DNA from: Zanthoxylum bungeanum
Lineage: Eukaryota > Streptophyta > Magnoliopsida > Sapindales > Rutaceae
Assembly (NCBI GenBank): GCA_019454045.1
Contig: SKCR01032801.1
Span: 21,551 to 85,550, forward strand
Length of the DNA stretch: 64,000 bases
Direction: 5' to 3'
Made by a program: the position numbers and the translations under genes. This document shows positions 36,120 to 48,576 of this stretch, one piece after another. Each line of letters opens with the position of its first letter. Positions within the stretch are counted from its first letter, which is position 1. The notes under the pieces are model-generated. The model was not told the origin of the DNA. It ran no database searches and worked only from the letters and a program-made list of their open reading frames with translations.

Positions 36120-36311
36120 TGATGAGTGGTATTTCTATCACTATTTCCCACTCATTTAACTTAATATTTTGTATAGTTTCTTGAGTTTGTGAATATTTTG
36201 ATGTGTTTTGTGTTATTTTTTAGATAAATAAAGTTTTAAGTTTCGGACATTCTGGAGCTGTTTTGGGGCAAAATGAACAAAACTGGACAAAAGGGCAAAA
36301 TCGTCATTTCA

Positions 36312-36976
36312 GCGTCGCGACGCTAAAGCTTGCTCGTCGCGACGCCCAGCGTGCGCCGAATCTGCTAAAATGCGCCGGGTCCAGAAATCAGAATCTGAGA
36401 AAAGTTTGATTTTGCTAACGTGCGCCGTGCCACGTGTCACCATCACAACGGAGATGCTGAAATACGCCGTGCCACGTGTCGAAATCTTATTGCTTGGACG
36501 GCCACCGCCCCACGTGTCGCCACATCATCTTCCACATCAGCAGCCACGTCAGCAAGTCAACCGAGTCAACATGCCACGTCATCATAAGCTAATCAACGTG
36601 ACACGTGTCGATATCTTATTCGTTTGACGGCCGCCGCCCCACATGTCGCCACATCATCTTCCACATCAGCAGCCACGTCAGCAAGTCAACCGAGTCAACA
36701 TGCCACGTCATCATAAGCTAATCACAGCGTGACACGTGTCGATATCTTATTCGTCTGACGGCCGCCGGCCCACGTGTCGCCATGTCACCTTCCACATCAT
36801 CAAAGTGACGCAAGCAATGACGTCATGAACAGTTGACACGTCAGCGTGATGCAAGCAATGACGTCATGAACAGTGCCACGTCATCGGATAAGATTCTGAG
36901 CCGACCAACCAGCGCGTGACACGTGTCGAACTATACCCAGCGTCGCGACGCTAGTGCAATTTCAGCGTCGCGACGC
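36312..36976 (+). promoter_or_regulatory. U3 region of gypsy F: seven CACGTG boxes, tandem repeats, TCGCGA palindromes
   Basis: CACGTG occurs at 36431, 36473, 36511, 36602, 36733, 36771 and 36920, mostly as CACGTGTC (G-box/ABRE core). A unit of about 129 bp starting AT(A/C)TTATT..GACGGCC is repeated at 36483, 36611 and 36742. The 12-bp palindrome GCGTCGCGACGC is at 36312, 36940 and 36965, with a partial copy at 36335. All lie upstream of the TATA box at 36994. G-box and ABRE cores bind bZIP/bHLH factors in plants; a stress or ABA response is inferred, not shown. Confidence 0.75.
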
Positions 36977-36993
36977 TGGACCCTTATCCGTGC

Positions 36994-37003
36994 CTATAAA
37001 TAG
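36994..37003 (+). promoter_or_regulatory. TATA box of the gypsy-F LTR
   Basis: CTATAAATAG, 18 bp after the last TCGCGA palindrome. It is conserved on the minus strand in the second F LTR (about 60813-60824). Confidence 0.8.
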
Positions 37004-37320
37004 AACTCGAAATTTCAGTTTTCAACACACCTCTCACTTCCACTTCTTTGATGTAATTATGGAGTTCTTCTCTCTCTAAGTTTCTTTTAATTTAGTTTTG
37101 TAATTTTTAATTACTTTCTGTAATAATAATAATTTACTTTCTTTATTTTACAGTTTTTACTATTCACTATGAGGAGGTAACTTCCTTATGCTAAGGTGAA
37201 AGGTAATTCTTTTACTATTGTTATTTAGATTAATCTCCCGTAAAAATAATATATTTACTATTTAAAATCTGATTAATAAAGGATACCGCCATATTGGTCG
37301 GTGATAATAAAATTACTATT

Positions 37321-37428
37321 CCGCCTTTATGGCTGGTTATTTTGGTTCCGCCTTTATGGCTGGTTATTTTGGTTCCGCCTTTATGGCTAGTTATTTTGGT
37401 TCCGCCTTTATGGCTGGTTATTTTGGAC
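37321..37428 (+). repeat. Four 27-bp tandem repeats in gypsy-F LTR
   Basis: Unit CCGCCTTTATGGCTGGTTAT plus TTTGGTT, four head-to-tail copies with one base change in the third. It is flanked on both sides by GGATACCGCCA(T/G)ATTGGTCGG. Related but diverged units are in the minus-strand F LTR (60330-60540). Confidence 0.85.
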
Positions 37429-38384
37429 TTAAATTGACTTAATCAGGATACCGCCAGATTGGTCGGTTGATAATAAATCACAAGTTTATATATTATTTTA
37501 CTGGGAGAAATCTAAATAATTAATAGTAGAAGTTAATTCCTTTTACCTTAGCATCTTTATTGTATTTTTACTTTTCAGTATTTATTTTACCGCAATTACT
37601 TTTCAGCAGTTTATGTCTTTTATTTTCAAGTTTTACCAGACCTAGCTATGTGTCATAACTAAGTTAGTATCTAGGGTTGTGATGAAATTCAATATCACGG
37701 GTTTATAAGGGTTAGATTATAATTTGGGTAATATAAAAGAATTATTTATTGAGTCTTAATCTTAATGCTCTTTAATTAACTGGCCATTAATTAAATTGAT
37801 TAGGTAAACTTAAAATGAACTAGACATAGGGATTTTAAGTTTAAAGACCTTAGACTCATTAGCCCACGATCTTCCTTAAGGATAGATAACCCTTTCAATA
37901 GATTCCTTACAGGATAAGAATATACCTGTCGGGCGGGGGTAGCCATAATTGGAACTTAATCATAATGAATCTAGGTAATTTGGTTGACATAGACATATGG
38001 TTCAATTGGATTATACTAGGTATTTGTAATTAACCATCGGAAGAGGCTTTTACATAAATTAGTGTTCCAGGTTAATAAATCAATATATTACCCAACTATA
38101 AAATAACCACTTTATCTTTAAACAATATTGGAATAAATCACAACCCTAGATAGTTTTTAATATTGAATTTTCTTAAAATCTACCTTCAAACAATTTCATT
38201 TACTTGTCTTTAAATTTAAAATCGTCGCTATTTCAAATCAAATTAAACAAACTGTTAGATACTAGTAATCATTTAACCTCATAAAATTAATAACTTAGGT
38301 ATTAAGTCCTCGTGGGATCGATACTTTTTATACTACTTGAACGATACGTACGCTTGCGTTATACGTGTGTGTTTACGCCGGTCA

Positions 38385-38690
38385 ATGCGCTCATTCAAAT
38401 TATTTCGTCGTTAGATTAAATGTTAGTTGGACTAATATTTAAATTGTTGTTTTAATAAAACAGTTGGACTGTATTATAGTTGATTATATATAATTGGATT
38501 ATATTAATCAATATATTTGAATTAATTAATTTCGATTTACAGTTGATTTTATAATTGGATTATAGTAATCAATGTAATTGAGGTTAATTAATTTAAATTA
38601 TATTTGATTATATAGTTGGACTATTATAATCATTATAATCAATGGTACCACAAATCGTTGATTAAATAGTTGGACTATTAGAATCAAGAT
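38385..38690 (+). other. Copia B leader, second part
   Basis: AT-rich, with TTGGACTRTA repeats that also occur before gag in A (13075-13150). No gene. Confidence 0.65.
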
Positions 38691-41600
38691 AGAATGAAAG
38701 ATTAATGTTTAAAACATAATCCTGGGTGAAAATGTATTTAAACGACTTTAATTTTCAAATTGGGAATAATTTCGAGATGGTCTTGGAAATTAATAAGTTA
38801 TTTTATTTGATAAAATAATGAATTATGCCTAAAGCTCGGAGTTAAGCAAATAAGTGGAACATGATATTTGGAATATTCATGTAATGATAACTTTAGTGCT
38901 TAATCCATTATACTTGTCATATAGACTCATTAATTTCTTTATCAGAACTAAGGATTAGATTCTTAAAGTATGATATTGAAATTGAAGGATCTTCATAAAT
39001 CTAAAATTGATTTTAGATGTAAAATATTGCAATAAATAATTTTTTGGAGAATTAATGACTAATCTCAAGGAGACAAAGTCAAAGTTTGCAATTAGACGAG
39101 TAGCGCTAGTCGCACCTTATTTCGATATTCCAAAAGGCCAAAGCTTCTGGAGTGTTGAAAATGGCAAAGGTAAAATCATTATAATCTTCTAGGAAGATAA
39201 AAGGACATATCCCAAGAAGGAATTGAAGACGAGCAAGGCTCTGACTTCAAAAATGATTGTCATAATTATGTTCACAGCTAGTATTAAAATTAGATTTTAA
39301 ATACTTAGTGTGGTACATAAATATGTATTGATGTTCAGAATTTGCTGTGAGCAGGATAATGACATCAATTGAGATTTATCTGTGAATTGGAAACGGGACG
39401 AAAGTCGCTGTTTTAACCGTAGATACCTGAATTTAGGAACTACCTTCGGGTATGTACTTAAATTAGGAAACTGTTATAATGTAACTAGTTTGACTAGATA
39501 CATTATCTTTATATCAGTGTTTGACCCGCTGCGGGTGAACCTTTATATTCTAGAACACTAAAGTGTTTTATTTTATAAAGATGATATTAAGATAAACACA
39601 TTAGATGTGAATAACAGAATTTATATTTTGAATGTAAATAATATCTCAAATATATAACATGACAAATAAATAGCTCAAACTGATTTGATCAGTTAAGAAA
39701 CTAATTGTGGCATTGTTGTCTGGGACACAATTAAACAAGACTCGAATATCCACACTTTTGAAGAGTGGGTACTCGGACTGATTTGATTCCAATCAAATAA
39801 AGTCTACGAAAGCGCCTATAACACTATTTATTTGGTAAAAGTGTAAGTGCCACTGATCTGTTAGCCCTAGTTCATAGTGAAGAAAGTTGGCCCATCTCTA
39901 GCAAGGCTAGATATGGATATGAATATTTCGTGACCTTTATGGATGTGGCATCGCGTAATGGTTATGTGTTTCTTTTGAAGAACACAAATCAGAAATTTTT
40001 AAGTTTCGACACGAAATAGACAAGCTAAAGTATTAAACCGTCACGGTAAGACCGTAATGAAAATACTTAAGCAGTAAGTTTCTCGTATACTTGAAAGAGT
40101 ACAGTATTCTTTCAATGAGGACTCCTCCCGGAACATGTCATTTTGACGGTGTGTCCGAACAGGATTAACCAAATTTTGTTAGACATGATAAGGTTAATCA
40201 TGAGTCGCTCTGAGCTACCATTTCCTTCAACGGATACTTATAAACAGTGCAGAACTTATTTTGAATAAGGTTCCATAAATATCTGTTTGACAGATTTCAT
40301 ATTAGATATGAACATGAAAGAAACTGGGTTTTCACATTCCTGAATATTTGGGTATGCTAGGCATATGTTTGGATGATACCAAACTGAAACCCAAATTGGA
40401 TAAGTGCCAAATGTAGGTTATCCTAGGGATACCATAAGTATTGTACTTATACAACTCACGAGAGAACAATGTAATTGTTGCTCGCCATGCGGTTTTCCTA
40501 AGAGGAATACCGATATGCAGTGGTAAGTGGGAGGATAGTATAACTCGTTGAAAATCGGAGTAATACTGTTCAAGGCATCGAATCCTTAATGGAACATAAA
40601 TAGTTCATCAAGGATGAAACTATACCATTAATCTTCAAATACACAAGAACCGCGTAGGTCAGATAGAGTCAGAAAACAACCTGGGGTATGGGTTTCTGAT
40701 CTCACCTCATAAGGATGTCTATCTTATTAAGGAATACCAACTGACTACGTATGAGGAAGTGATACAAGGTATCAACTCCCTAATTATGGCAAAGTGCCAT
40801 GTAATCCGAAGTGGATTCCATGTATATCAACCAGTTTGAAGACTAGTTGATGTACCGCAAGGCATTGTGCCTATTGGTATTATAAGTCTTCAAGGAAGAC
40901 GTACATGGATGGAAACATAACAACGTATAAAGCTAGGCTTTTAGCGAAAAGGTAGAGTTATCAACACTGTGTTGATTACGACGAAACCTTTTCACCTGTT
41001 GCCATGGTAAATCCGTTTGGATAATGCTTGCTAATGCTGCATGTTTCATTCCTGAAATGTGGCAGCTGAATGCCAAAACCGCTTTCCTTAACGGAAACCT
41101 GTAGGAGGATGTTTACCTCATCCTGACGGTTTTGTCGGACCATAACAAGCAAACTAGGTTTGCAGGTTATTCGATCCATGTTTGGATTGAAGCAAGCATT
41201 AGGTTCTTGGAATTATCGTTTTGATGTAATCATAATAGTTTATGATGATTAATTCAAAACGAAAATGATTCTTGTGTATATAAGAGGGTTAGTGGGAGCG
41301 CACTGACAGTGAATGTCCTGAGTAATGATGATATATCATTTCTTGGAAATGATATTCCCATAAAATAATCGATGAAAGCTTGGCTTTCATGATAACGACT
41401 ATAAGTCGTAACAAAGGTACTATAAAATAGTATAACGGTACAGTGAGCTGGAAATCTTCCAAGCAAGATACTGTTACCGAATAAACAACAAATGTGGGTT
41501 AATTGCAGAAGCTGAAGCAGCAATAGAAGCCATCTGGGTCAATAACAAATCTAATTAGATTAGATATAGTTTTGTTAGCAGCTGAGCTAGGCGTCAGCAC

Positions 41601-41812
41601 AGGCTAAATAATTAATGGTCTCATCAACGATCCATATATATACTTCGACTATTCATCTGATTCGTTCGGATCATACATCGTGGCGATGTGATGATCGAAT
41701 AAATCGCATCAGACGATAATCATGAAAATCCGCTGATGAAAGCTTTTCTCAGCAATTTGAGCCAACCGTACATAGTTCGAGTGTCAGAGACTCGGGTGAC
41801 TGGCTATAGGCC
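38691..41812 (+). pseudogene. Copia B gag-pol, deeply decayed
   Basis: It aligns piecewise with A: gag start near 38693 (ILGENVFK), GAG-pre-integrase near 39710, integrase near 39870-40200, the PTYEE-type region near 40740, KTAFLNGN near 41076, and GLKQAL near 41183. Frameshifts and stops occur every few dozen bases. The RT palm after GNDIP (near 41350) is joined to VSWKSSKQ of RNase H (near 41442), a loss of roughly 470 bp relative to A, removing the RT C-terminus and the RNase H N-terminus. The DPLTKA end is only faintly recognisable near 41730. Confidence 0.85.
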
Positions 41813-41823
41813 AAGTGGGAGAT
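41812..41823 (+). promoter_or_regulatory. Polypurine tract of copia B
   Basis: CAAGTGGGAGAT immediately before the 3' LTR, identical to that of A. Confidence 0.9.
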
Positions 41824-43945
41824 TGTTGGACAATTATAACCCATAGCGTCACTATTTGTACAGATCATGGTGTTGTTGTACAAATTAACTATGTGACAAA
41901 GGAGATTGCACTCTTATCATTTGTGATTAGATCACCTATATGTATAAATGATAGAAGGTCCCTATGATTTGTTCCTGGACAGAGAATGATATGAGACAGT
42001 ATCAGTCCACGAAGGATAAATCATTAAATATCCCTAGTCAGAGTATTATCGAGATTGGACATCGATAATACGTAAAAGACTAGTATTACACTTGTGCGCA
42101 TTTGTGAGGGCACAACGGCATAGTTCTCATATATTTGGGTATAAGATACTCATGCAAGTGTAATAGGAGATTGTGTTTTACCGATGGTACGGGAAACAAC
42201 TTCGCTCTGGATAGACCCCAGCGGAATCCCATTGGTAGTATGACTATGTGTCTATGGGAGTCTGCAATTAGGGTAGGTGTATTTGGTCTTAACCTGAGAC
42301 TTGCACCGCTAATATATACGACAATCAATATACTTTAGTTGAGGTCGTCCAGGGCTTTAACCGATTCTGTGTACGCCAATGCTGGGTATATTGAGAATCG
42401 TAGTGTGTTGGGTGTGATGTCAAGATGGAAGTGTCACTCCAGTCATATGGAGATGATGATCACGTAGGATACGGAGCTTGTTCTCTTAAATGCTCGAGCT
42501 ATCGGGATATTATGACTAGGTCATGTATATCCGATTATAGAGACTAGTTGCCAGACATCGGATATGTGCTTCGTACGGGGCAGACACAATTCCAGCCCCA
42601 TGCCTTGCACGTGAGCATCCGATACTGGACAGAAACACACAATACTTCGGTATACTACGCTTGATATAGATCATATATTCCTGTAAGGATATTTCCAGAG
42701 AATTGGGTAGGCATGACGCTTTGCTAGAAGCCAACCTTGTCTTGTAAATCGGTATAAACGTAGTACGAGGTACTTACGTGTTCGGATAGTCCGACGACCG
42801 TATTTACTGCCAACATATCTGGGGATCTCATGGGTCGCTTCCCGAAGATTCACCGATGATGTATGACTCGCACTATAATTAATCTGAGATTAATTCGATG
42901 AGAGAGAAAATTAATCTGGGATTAATTACGGAGATATTTTATCTAGGATAAAATATTAATAAAGAGAGAGAACGATTAATTTGGAATTAATCGATAAAAT
43001 AATATATTCGATATATTATATGAAATTGGATTTAGACGCGGAATTGAAATTAGATTTTAATTCGGGCGAACGAATTAATTTAGAATTAATTCGTTAGCGA
43101 TGTGAATAGTGATTTCGCTAAGCGTAATCATTTAATTACGACGCGACGAAAATTCGTTAAGTTGGAATTAGCGAACCCGAGCCCAAGAGTGATTACGAAC
43201 GCATTCGCATTTCGAATCCGAGTGCGGCACGCAAGTCACGTCAAGCGTCAAATCACTAGTCGCATCAATCGTCAAATCACTTGTCACTTTGAGTGATGTG
43301 ACATGACATGTAGTCACTTTATTAAAGTGACTTGATGTGAATAGTGATGTGAGTTGAAAAAGCATCTTTTGCTTTTTGCTTTTGCTTTTTGACTTTACTT
43401 TTTGAAAGTAAATAAAAAGTGGTATATGATTTATTTTATTGACTTGGAAAATAAGATAATAATAAAAACATATACAAAAGCTATTATTCTCTCTCTCCTT
43501 GAGTGGTTCACGGTTTTTGGAGATTTTGGAGCCAAAATTGTTCTCCCTCCTCTCACGGCTTTGAGCCAAATTTCTTCATCTTCTTCTCCAATCTTGGCTT
43601 GGGCGTGAGAAGCATGAAAGAAATCTAGTGCTAGCACACCTTGGGTTTTACAAAGGTGATAAGGTAGTGAACTTGTGTGCAAGGAATCCATTTTGAAGCT
43701 TGTAGCTTGGAGCTTCCATGGTGGGCTTCAATGGCCGATTCTAGGAGGTTCAAAAACGCCAAAAACCGAGCAGTCGAGTCCTTGGAGAAGCCATTGCCGA
43801 GCTTATGGAGAGAGCTTGAAGGCTTGTGTTCTTTGATGCATCAAATCCAATCAATGTGAGTTATGTTTCCGCCTTACTCCTTTGATGTGTTCATGCGAAT
43901 TTCTTGCTTGATTTCATGATCTTGGGACCTATATTGAAACCAACA
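41824..43945 (+). repeat. Copia B 3' LTR
   Basis: 2122 bp, collinear with 31632-33753. The hairpin series is at about 42877-43175, with hairpin 1 loop TGA instead of TGG. It is followed by TSD ACCAC. Confidence 0.95.
42877..43175 (+). other. Hairpin array (copia B 3' LTR)
   Basis: Same stem order as the 5' LTR of B. Changes fall mainly in loops or unpaired linkers. Confidence 0.82.
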
Positions 43946-44987
43946 ACCACACCTTACAAGTCTGTGAGTCTTGTTTAAAATGTAAAATAACCAAGAGACC
44001 TTTTATTGGGAAATGACTAAGATTCAATCAATCACTCGGTGGTTATGAATATTTAATCACATCTTTTGATAATTATTCTAGATATGTGTATATTTACCTA
44101 ATGCATCGTAAGTCACATACCTTTGAAAAGTTCAAAAAGTGCGTACTGATGTTGAACACCAATTAGGAAAAACCATCAAAACTCTACGATCAGATCATGG
44201 AGGAGAATACCTCGATAATGAATTTAAGGAATTATTAGTTGATTATGGGATAGTGTCCCAACTCAGCACCTGAAATACCACAACATAATGGTGTTACAAA
44301 AAGGATAAATCGAACCTTACTAGACATGATGAGATCAATGAGTGACAGTTCATTACTAGTTCATTATGTGGATATACATTATAGACAACGGTATATATCC
44401 TTATTATAGTTTCATCTAAGTCTGTTCCTAAGATACCTTTAGAGTTATGGAGCGATCGCAAGCTAGTTTGTAACATTTCTGTATATGAGGGTGTCCAGTA
44501 TATATGTTGAAGAATAAGACTACAAAGTTGGAACACCGTTCAAAGGTATGCCTATTTCTAGGCTATCTTAAGAAAATTATGGGTGGATTTTTCTACAGTT
44601 CACAAGATAATAAAATGTTTGTGTCGACAGATGCTATGTTTCTCGAAAAGGACTGTATGAGAGAATTCAAGCCTCCCACTAGAGTGGTACTCAATGAGTT
44701 ACTTTCTGGTTCGACTAGTAAACCGTCAACAATAGTTGTTGATAATAACGTAGCACATTCGACATTTGAGCATCAGATACAGTTACATCAGGACCTAGTT
44801 GCATTGGGAGGATTATATGACAACCTGATCTCTATCTAGATATTGGAGAGACACAAGTTGTTGCCTTTAGCATTGGTGTAGATGATCCATTGAGCTTATC
44901 GTTGTGCAATGGATGATCCTGATAAAGAGAAATGACTCAAAGCCAAGAATCTCGAGATGAAGTCTATGTCCTTGTAGACCAACCTGA
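43946..44987 (+). pseudogene. Copia C, fragment 2: integrase
   Basis: It starts with VCESCL and TKRPFIGK (near 43965-44015), then GGYEYL (near 44040), HKSHTFEKFKK (near 44108), NGVT near 44290 and ELWS near 44445. A 111-codon stretch (44504-44836) matches the copia post-integrase hinge (VCLFLGYLKKIMGGFFYSSQ, then FLEKDCMREF). It ends at the solo LTR inserted at 44988, just after LVDQPD. Several frameshifts. Confidence 0.85.
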
Positions 44988-47616
44988 TGAAGGGGTATTA
45001 TGGCGAAAATCAGGTAATGTAGCGGAATAGTGGAAAATCAAAATTTTACAATTTCAAATTTTTCTTGGATCAATTAAATAAAATTATTTATTTAATTATC
45101 CAATTATCAAATTCTGAAAAATTACACAAGAGATCAAATTTCTTATAATTACTGAATTGCCCCACAACTTTGCAAATGATCATTTTAGTCCTAAAATTGT
45201 TAAATACAATTTTGGATGATTCTAAATCATTTCTAAAATGATTTTCAACATATTGGCGAAAATCCGGTAATGTAGCGGAATAATGGAAAATCAAAATTTT
45301 CCGATTTCAAAATTTTTCTTGGATCAATTAAATAAAATTATTTATTTAATTATCCAATTATCAAATTCTGAAAAATTACACAAGAGATCAAATTTCTTGA
45401 TAATTACTGAATTGCCCAACAACTTTGCAAATTGATCATTTTAGTCCTAAAATTGTCAAATACAATTTTGGATGATTCTAAATCATTTCTAAAATGATTT
45501 TCAACATATCCAATACATCAAAATCAGATTTCAATCAAATCCCCAAGTTTTTGCTAATTGCCGTGAGCACCCCCCATTTTTCAGTTATTTGCAATTTAGT
45601 CCTTTTATGTTCTAAACATGCCAAGATCAAATCCAATCAATCCAAAAATTTACATGCATGATATAAACTCCATAATACATCACATATATGAAAAGCCCCA
45701 AATTGAGGGTTAAGAACCAAACTAATTTTATAATTTCACCAAATTGACCAATTTTACCAAATCTTTAAAATCCAACACTTTAATTCATTCTTTGCAACAC
45801 CAAACAAGTCTCACCACTTTGAAATAACTCTAGAACAATTCTAGGTCACCAATGAGTGGCTCAAAAACTCTAGAATGGCAACTTGATTTTCAAAAAATCA
45901 AAAGTGAGCCTTTGAAACCATTTCAAGCTTACTTACATACATACAACTTTCATTCAAGTTCACAACCAATTAAACACAACTATAACAGTAGAGATAACAT
46001 CAAAGTATCACAAATTGAAGCTAAGCATGTTAGAAATATTTTTCATGTTGAAGACTTTAAAGAAAAACTTACAAAATAAGCTTTTTCCAAGCTTTATTCT
46101 TTAGCCTCCAAGCCTTTTATCTCAACTTCTTTTGTGTTTATTTTGTGTCTAATGAACTTTTCAAACCCTAAAATGAAACAAAACAATTTATACCTACACT
46201 ATTGGCCTTGGTCGAATTTTGTGATATAAAAATATCTAGATATTTTTCAATTTGTTTCATTAAAGCTTTATCAACTTGTTAACTTGAATCATTACAACTT
46301 TAATAACTTTTCAACAAGTCAACAATAGCAACTCAAGTCATTTAATAAAATATCAAAACTTCAGATATTTATATTTTAATTAATTTAATTATTTAACAAT
46401 TAAATAATTATTTAAATACAAATATATTAAATATATGTATTATATTTACATTAAATATCAAATACATATATATTTATGATATTAGTCAAATATCTCAATT
46501 TGACAATTAATTAATGTGTATTTGATAAAATCTATCATTAAATGCAAATACACAAAAATTAGGAAATGACTATTAGGTCCATTCGCATGTATTTTTTGTT
46601 TAACCATTAAACGACTTATAAATCATAAGTATTATTTATAAATATTTCCGTAGTGCTCTACGAGTATATTTCATTAGTGAGACTCTCTAGATTCAGACAT
46701 ATCCGTCACGAAATCCAATTTCGTGTCCATAATTTAGCCATCCGTAAATTATGACGACCACGGATAAACTCCCTGAATCATACAGGTTGAGGTCATGACA
46801 AATGTATAATTCCTCCGTCACAAGTATCCAGATATATCCCAGAGATATAGATGTAAACGTCAAAACTCTATAGGGACTATCCCGTCGACGATTCTATTAG
46901 CAATCTCAAAAAGAACACTTAGAACTGACTTCTAAAGTGTACCACGAGCCCATGGTTTTTATCTGATTGCTAAACATATATGGACTACCTATGCTCTATA
47001 CACAGAACTGACAGATCCTATCTTGACACACACAGACACCCTGAGGATCTATCCACACCCAACGAACAGGCGGAGGTCTGAACTAAATAGATCGGTGACG
47101 TGACTACCATCTAAGTGTGGAAGATGTCTCATGTGCCCACAGTGGTATCTCAAGTCAAAGAATCACAAGTGCTACTCAATTCGCGAAGATTCTTATTGAC
47201 GTTGGTGTACCATCCATTAAGAATCTTCAGTGAGTCGTTCAATGTTTATCCGCTATAAACACCTACACGTCTATACGAGTCCCCAAGACTCATGGTTCAT
47301 TGAGAAACCATTGGAATCATACATTCCAATATACGACATGTATCGGTCTCAACGGGTTTACTTTACTGACCAATTAGTGTAAACCTTGACCAGGAACTGT
47401 CTGAGAATGACAACGTCATGATACAACTCAATGTCAGTTGCGATGCTTTTGCAAAAGTATCATGACTAATCATCCTAAGGTCCATTACGTCTTTACAATA
47501 TTAAAAGATATATTATATTACAGAAATTGCTTATTTTATTCATAATAAAACGTTTTACAAAAGTATTCTCAAAGAAATACAATCGGGAATTGGCGTTATG
47601 AGCACCAACCCCAACA
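44988..47616 (-). repeat. Solo LTR of copia D family (minus)
   Basis: 2629 bp. The right end ACCAACCCCAACA is the reverse of the D LTR start; the left end TGAAGGGGTATTATGG is the reverse of the D LTR end. Perfect TSD CCTGA at 44983-44987 and 47617-47621. It splits copia C between VDQPD and the GCKW box. Confidence 0.92.
45002..45510 (-). repeat. Tandem duplication of about 253 bp inside the solo LTR
   Basis: GGCGAAAATC-AGGTAATGTAGC at 45002 and GGCGAAAATC-CGGTAATGTAGC at 45255 start two near-identical copies that extend to about 45507. The second copy matches the normal D LTR slightly better. Confidence 0.88.
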
Positions 47617-48576
47617 CCTGATGGGGTAAAATCTATAGGTTGCAAGTGGATCTATAAGAGGAAGAGATGAGTAGATGGGAAGGTACAGACCTTCAAAGCG
47701 AGACTAGTGGCCAATGGTTATACCTAGAAAGAGGGAGTAGACTATGGAAGACTTTCTCGCCAATAGTCATGCTCAAATATATATTCATATTCTTCTATCC
47801 ATTGCCTCATATTATGACTTTGAGATATGACAAATGGATGTCAAGACAACATTCTTGAATGGTAGTCTTGATTAGAGCATCTATATGGGGCAACCAAATG
47901 GATTCGATGCCCAAGGTCAACAGAAAAAAGTTTGCAAACTGCAAAGGTCTGTTTATGGACTGAAGCAAGCATCTCGATATTGGAACATTATATTTGATAC
48001 GACGATCAAGTCTTATGACTTTGAGCAAAATGATAATGAGCCTTGTGTATACAAACACATAATTGACGATAATGTGGTATTTTTCGTATTATTTGTCGAT
48101 GATATTTTACTCATTAGGAATGATGTAAAAGTATTATCGAATGTAAAATCCTAGCAAGCTAACCAATTTCTAATGAAAGATTTAGAGGAGGCGAGTTATA
48201 TACTTAGGATCCGGATTATTAGGATCGCAAGAGATTACTATTATCCACGTCTTAGACATCATATATCGATAAGATTCTTGTGTGATTTGGGATGTAAATT
48301 TCTAAAAAAAGGTAACTTTCCTTTTCGACATGTAATTCATTTGTCAAAGGAACAATCTTTTAAGACACCTCAAGCAGTTTAAGAGATGAGACATATCACA
48401 TATGTCTCTACAGTTGGAAATTTCATATATATTATGCTTTGCACGAGACTGGACATCTACTATACAGTAGGAGTAATCAGTAGCTTTCAGTCTAACCCAT
48501 GATTAGATCATTGGGTGGTTGTGAAGCACATTCTCAAGTATCTCAAGAGAAAGAGAAATTGTATGCTTTTATATGA
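47617..48576 (+). pseudogene. Copia C, fragment 3: reverse transcriptase
   Basis: GCKWIYKRKR near 47640, KTTFLNGS near 47840 (frame broken), VCKLQRSVYGLKQASRYWN near 47929-47985 and the catalytic FVDDILLIRND near 48093-48125, a Phe variant of YVDD. MKDLEEASYIL follows near 48173. It breaks off after a KYLKRKRN segment near 48537 at the solo LTR inserted at 48577. Confidence 0.9.

Larger units (their letters stand above)
36120..38384 (+). repeat. Solo gypsy-F LTR (plus)
   Basis: 2265 bp, TGATGAGTGG to GCCGGTCA, with perfect 5-bp TSD ATGCG at 36115-36119 and 38385-38389. It interrupts the copia B leader; the uninterrupted order is seen in A near 13010-13030. It matches the minus-strand LTR at 59506-61614 and the start at 63904. 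Confidence 0.95.
31632..43945 (+). mobile_element. Ty1/copia LTR retrotransposon B, complete ends, pol heavily decayed
   Basis: 12.3 kb. Both LTRs are 2122 bp and differ by only a few percent. Perfect TSD ACCAC at 31627-31631 and 43946-43950. The primer-binding site is at 33755 and the polypurine tract at 41813. It belongs to the same superfamily branch as A (alignable LTRs, leader and pol). A solo gypsy-F LTR (36120-38384) sits in its leader. It inserted into copia C. Confidence 0.95.

Noticed and set aside
45852..46079. 75-codon plus-strand ORF
   Set aside because: It sits wholly within a minus-strand solo LTR of the D family.
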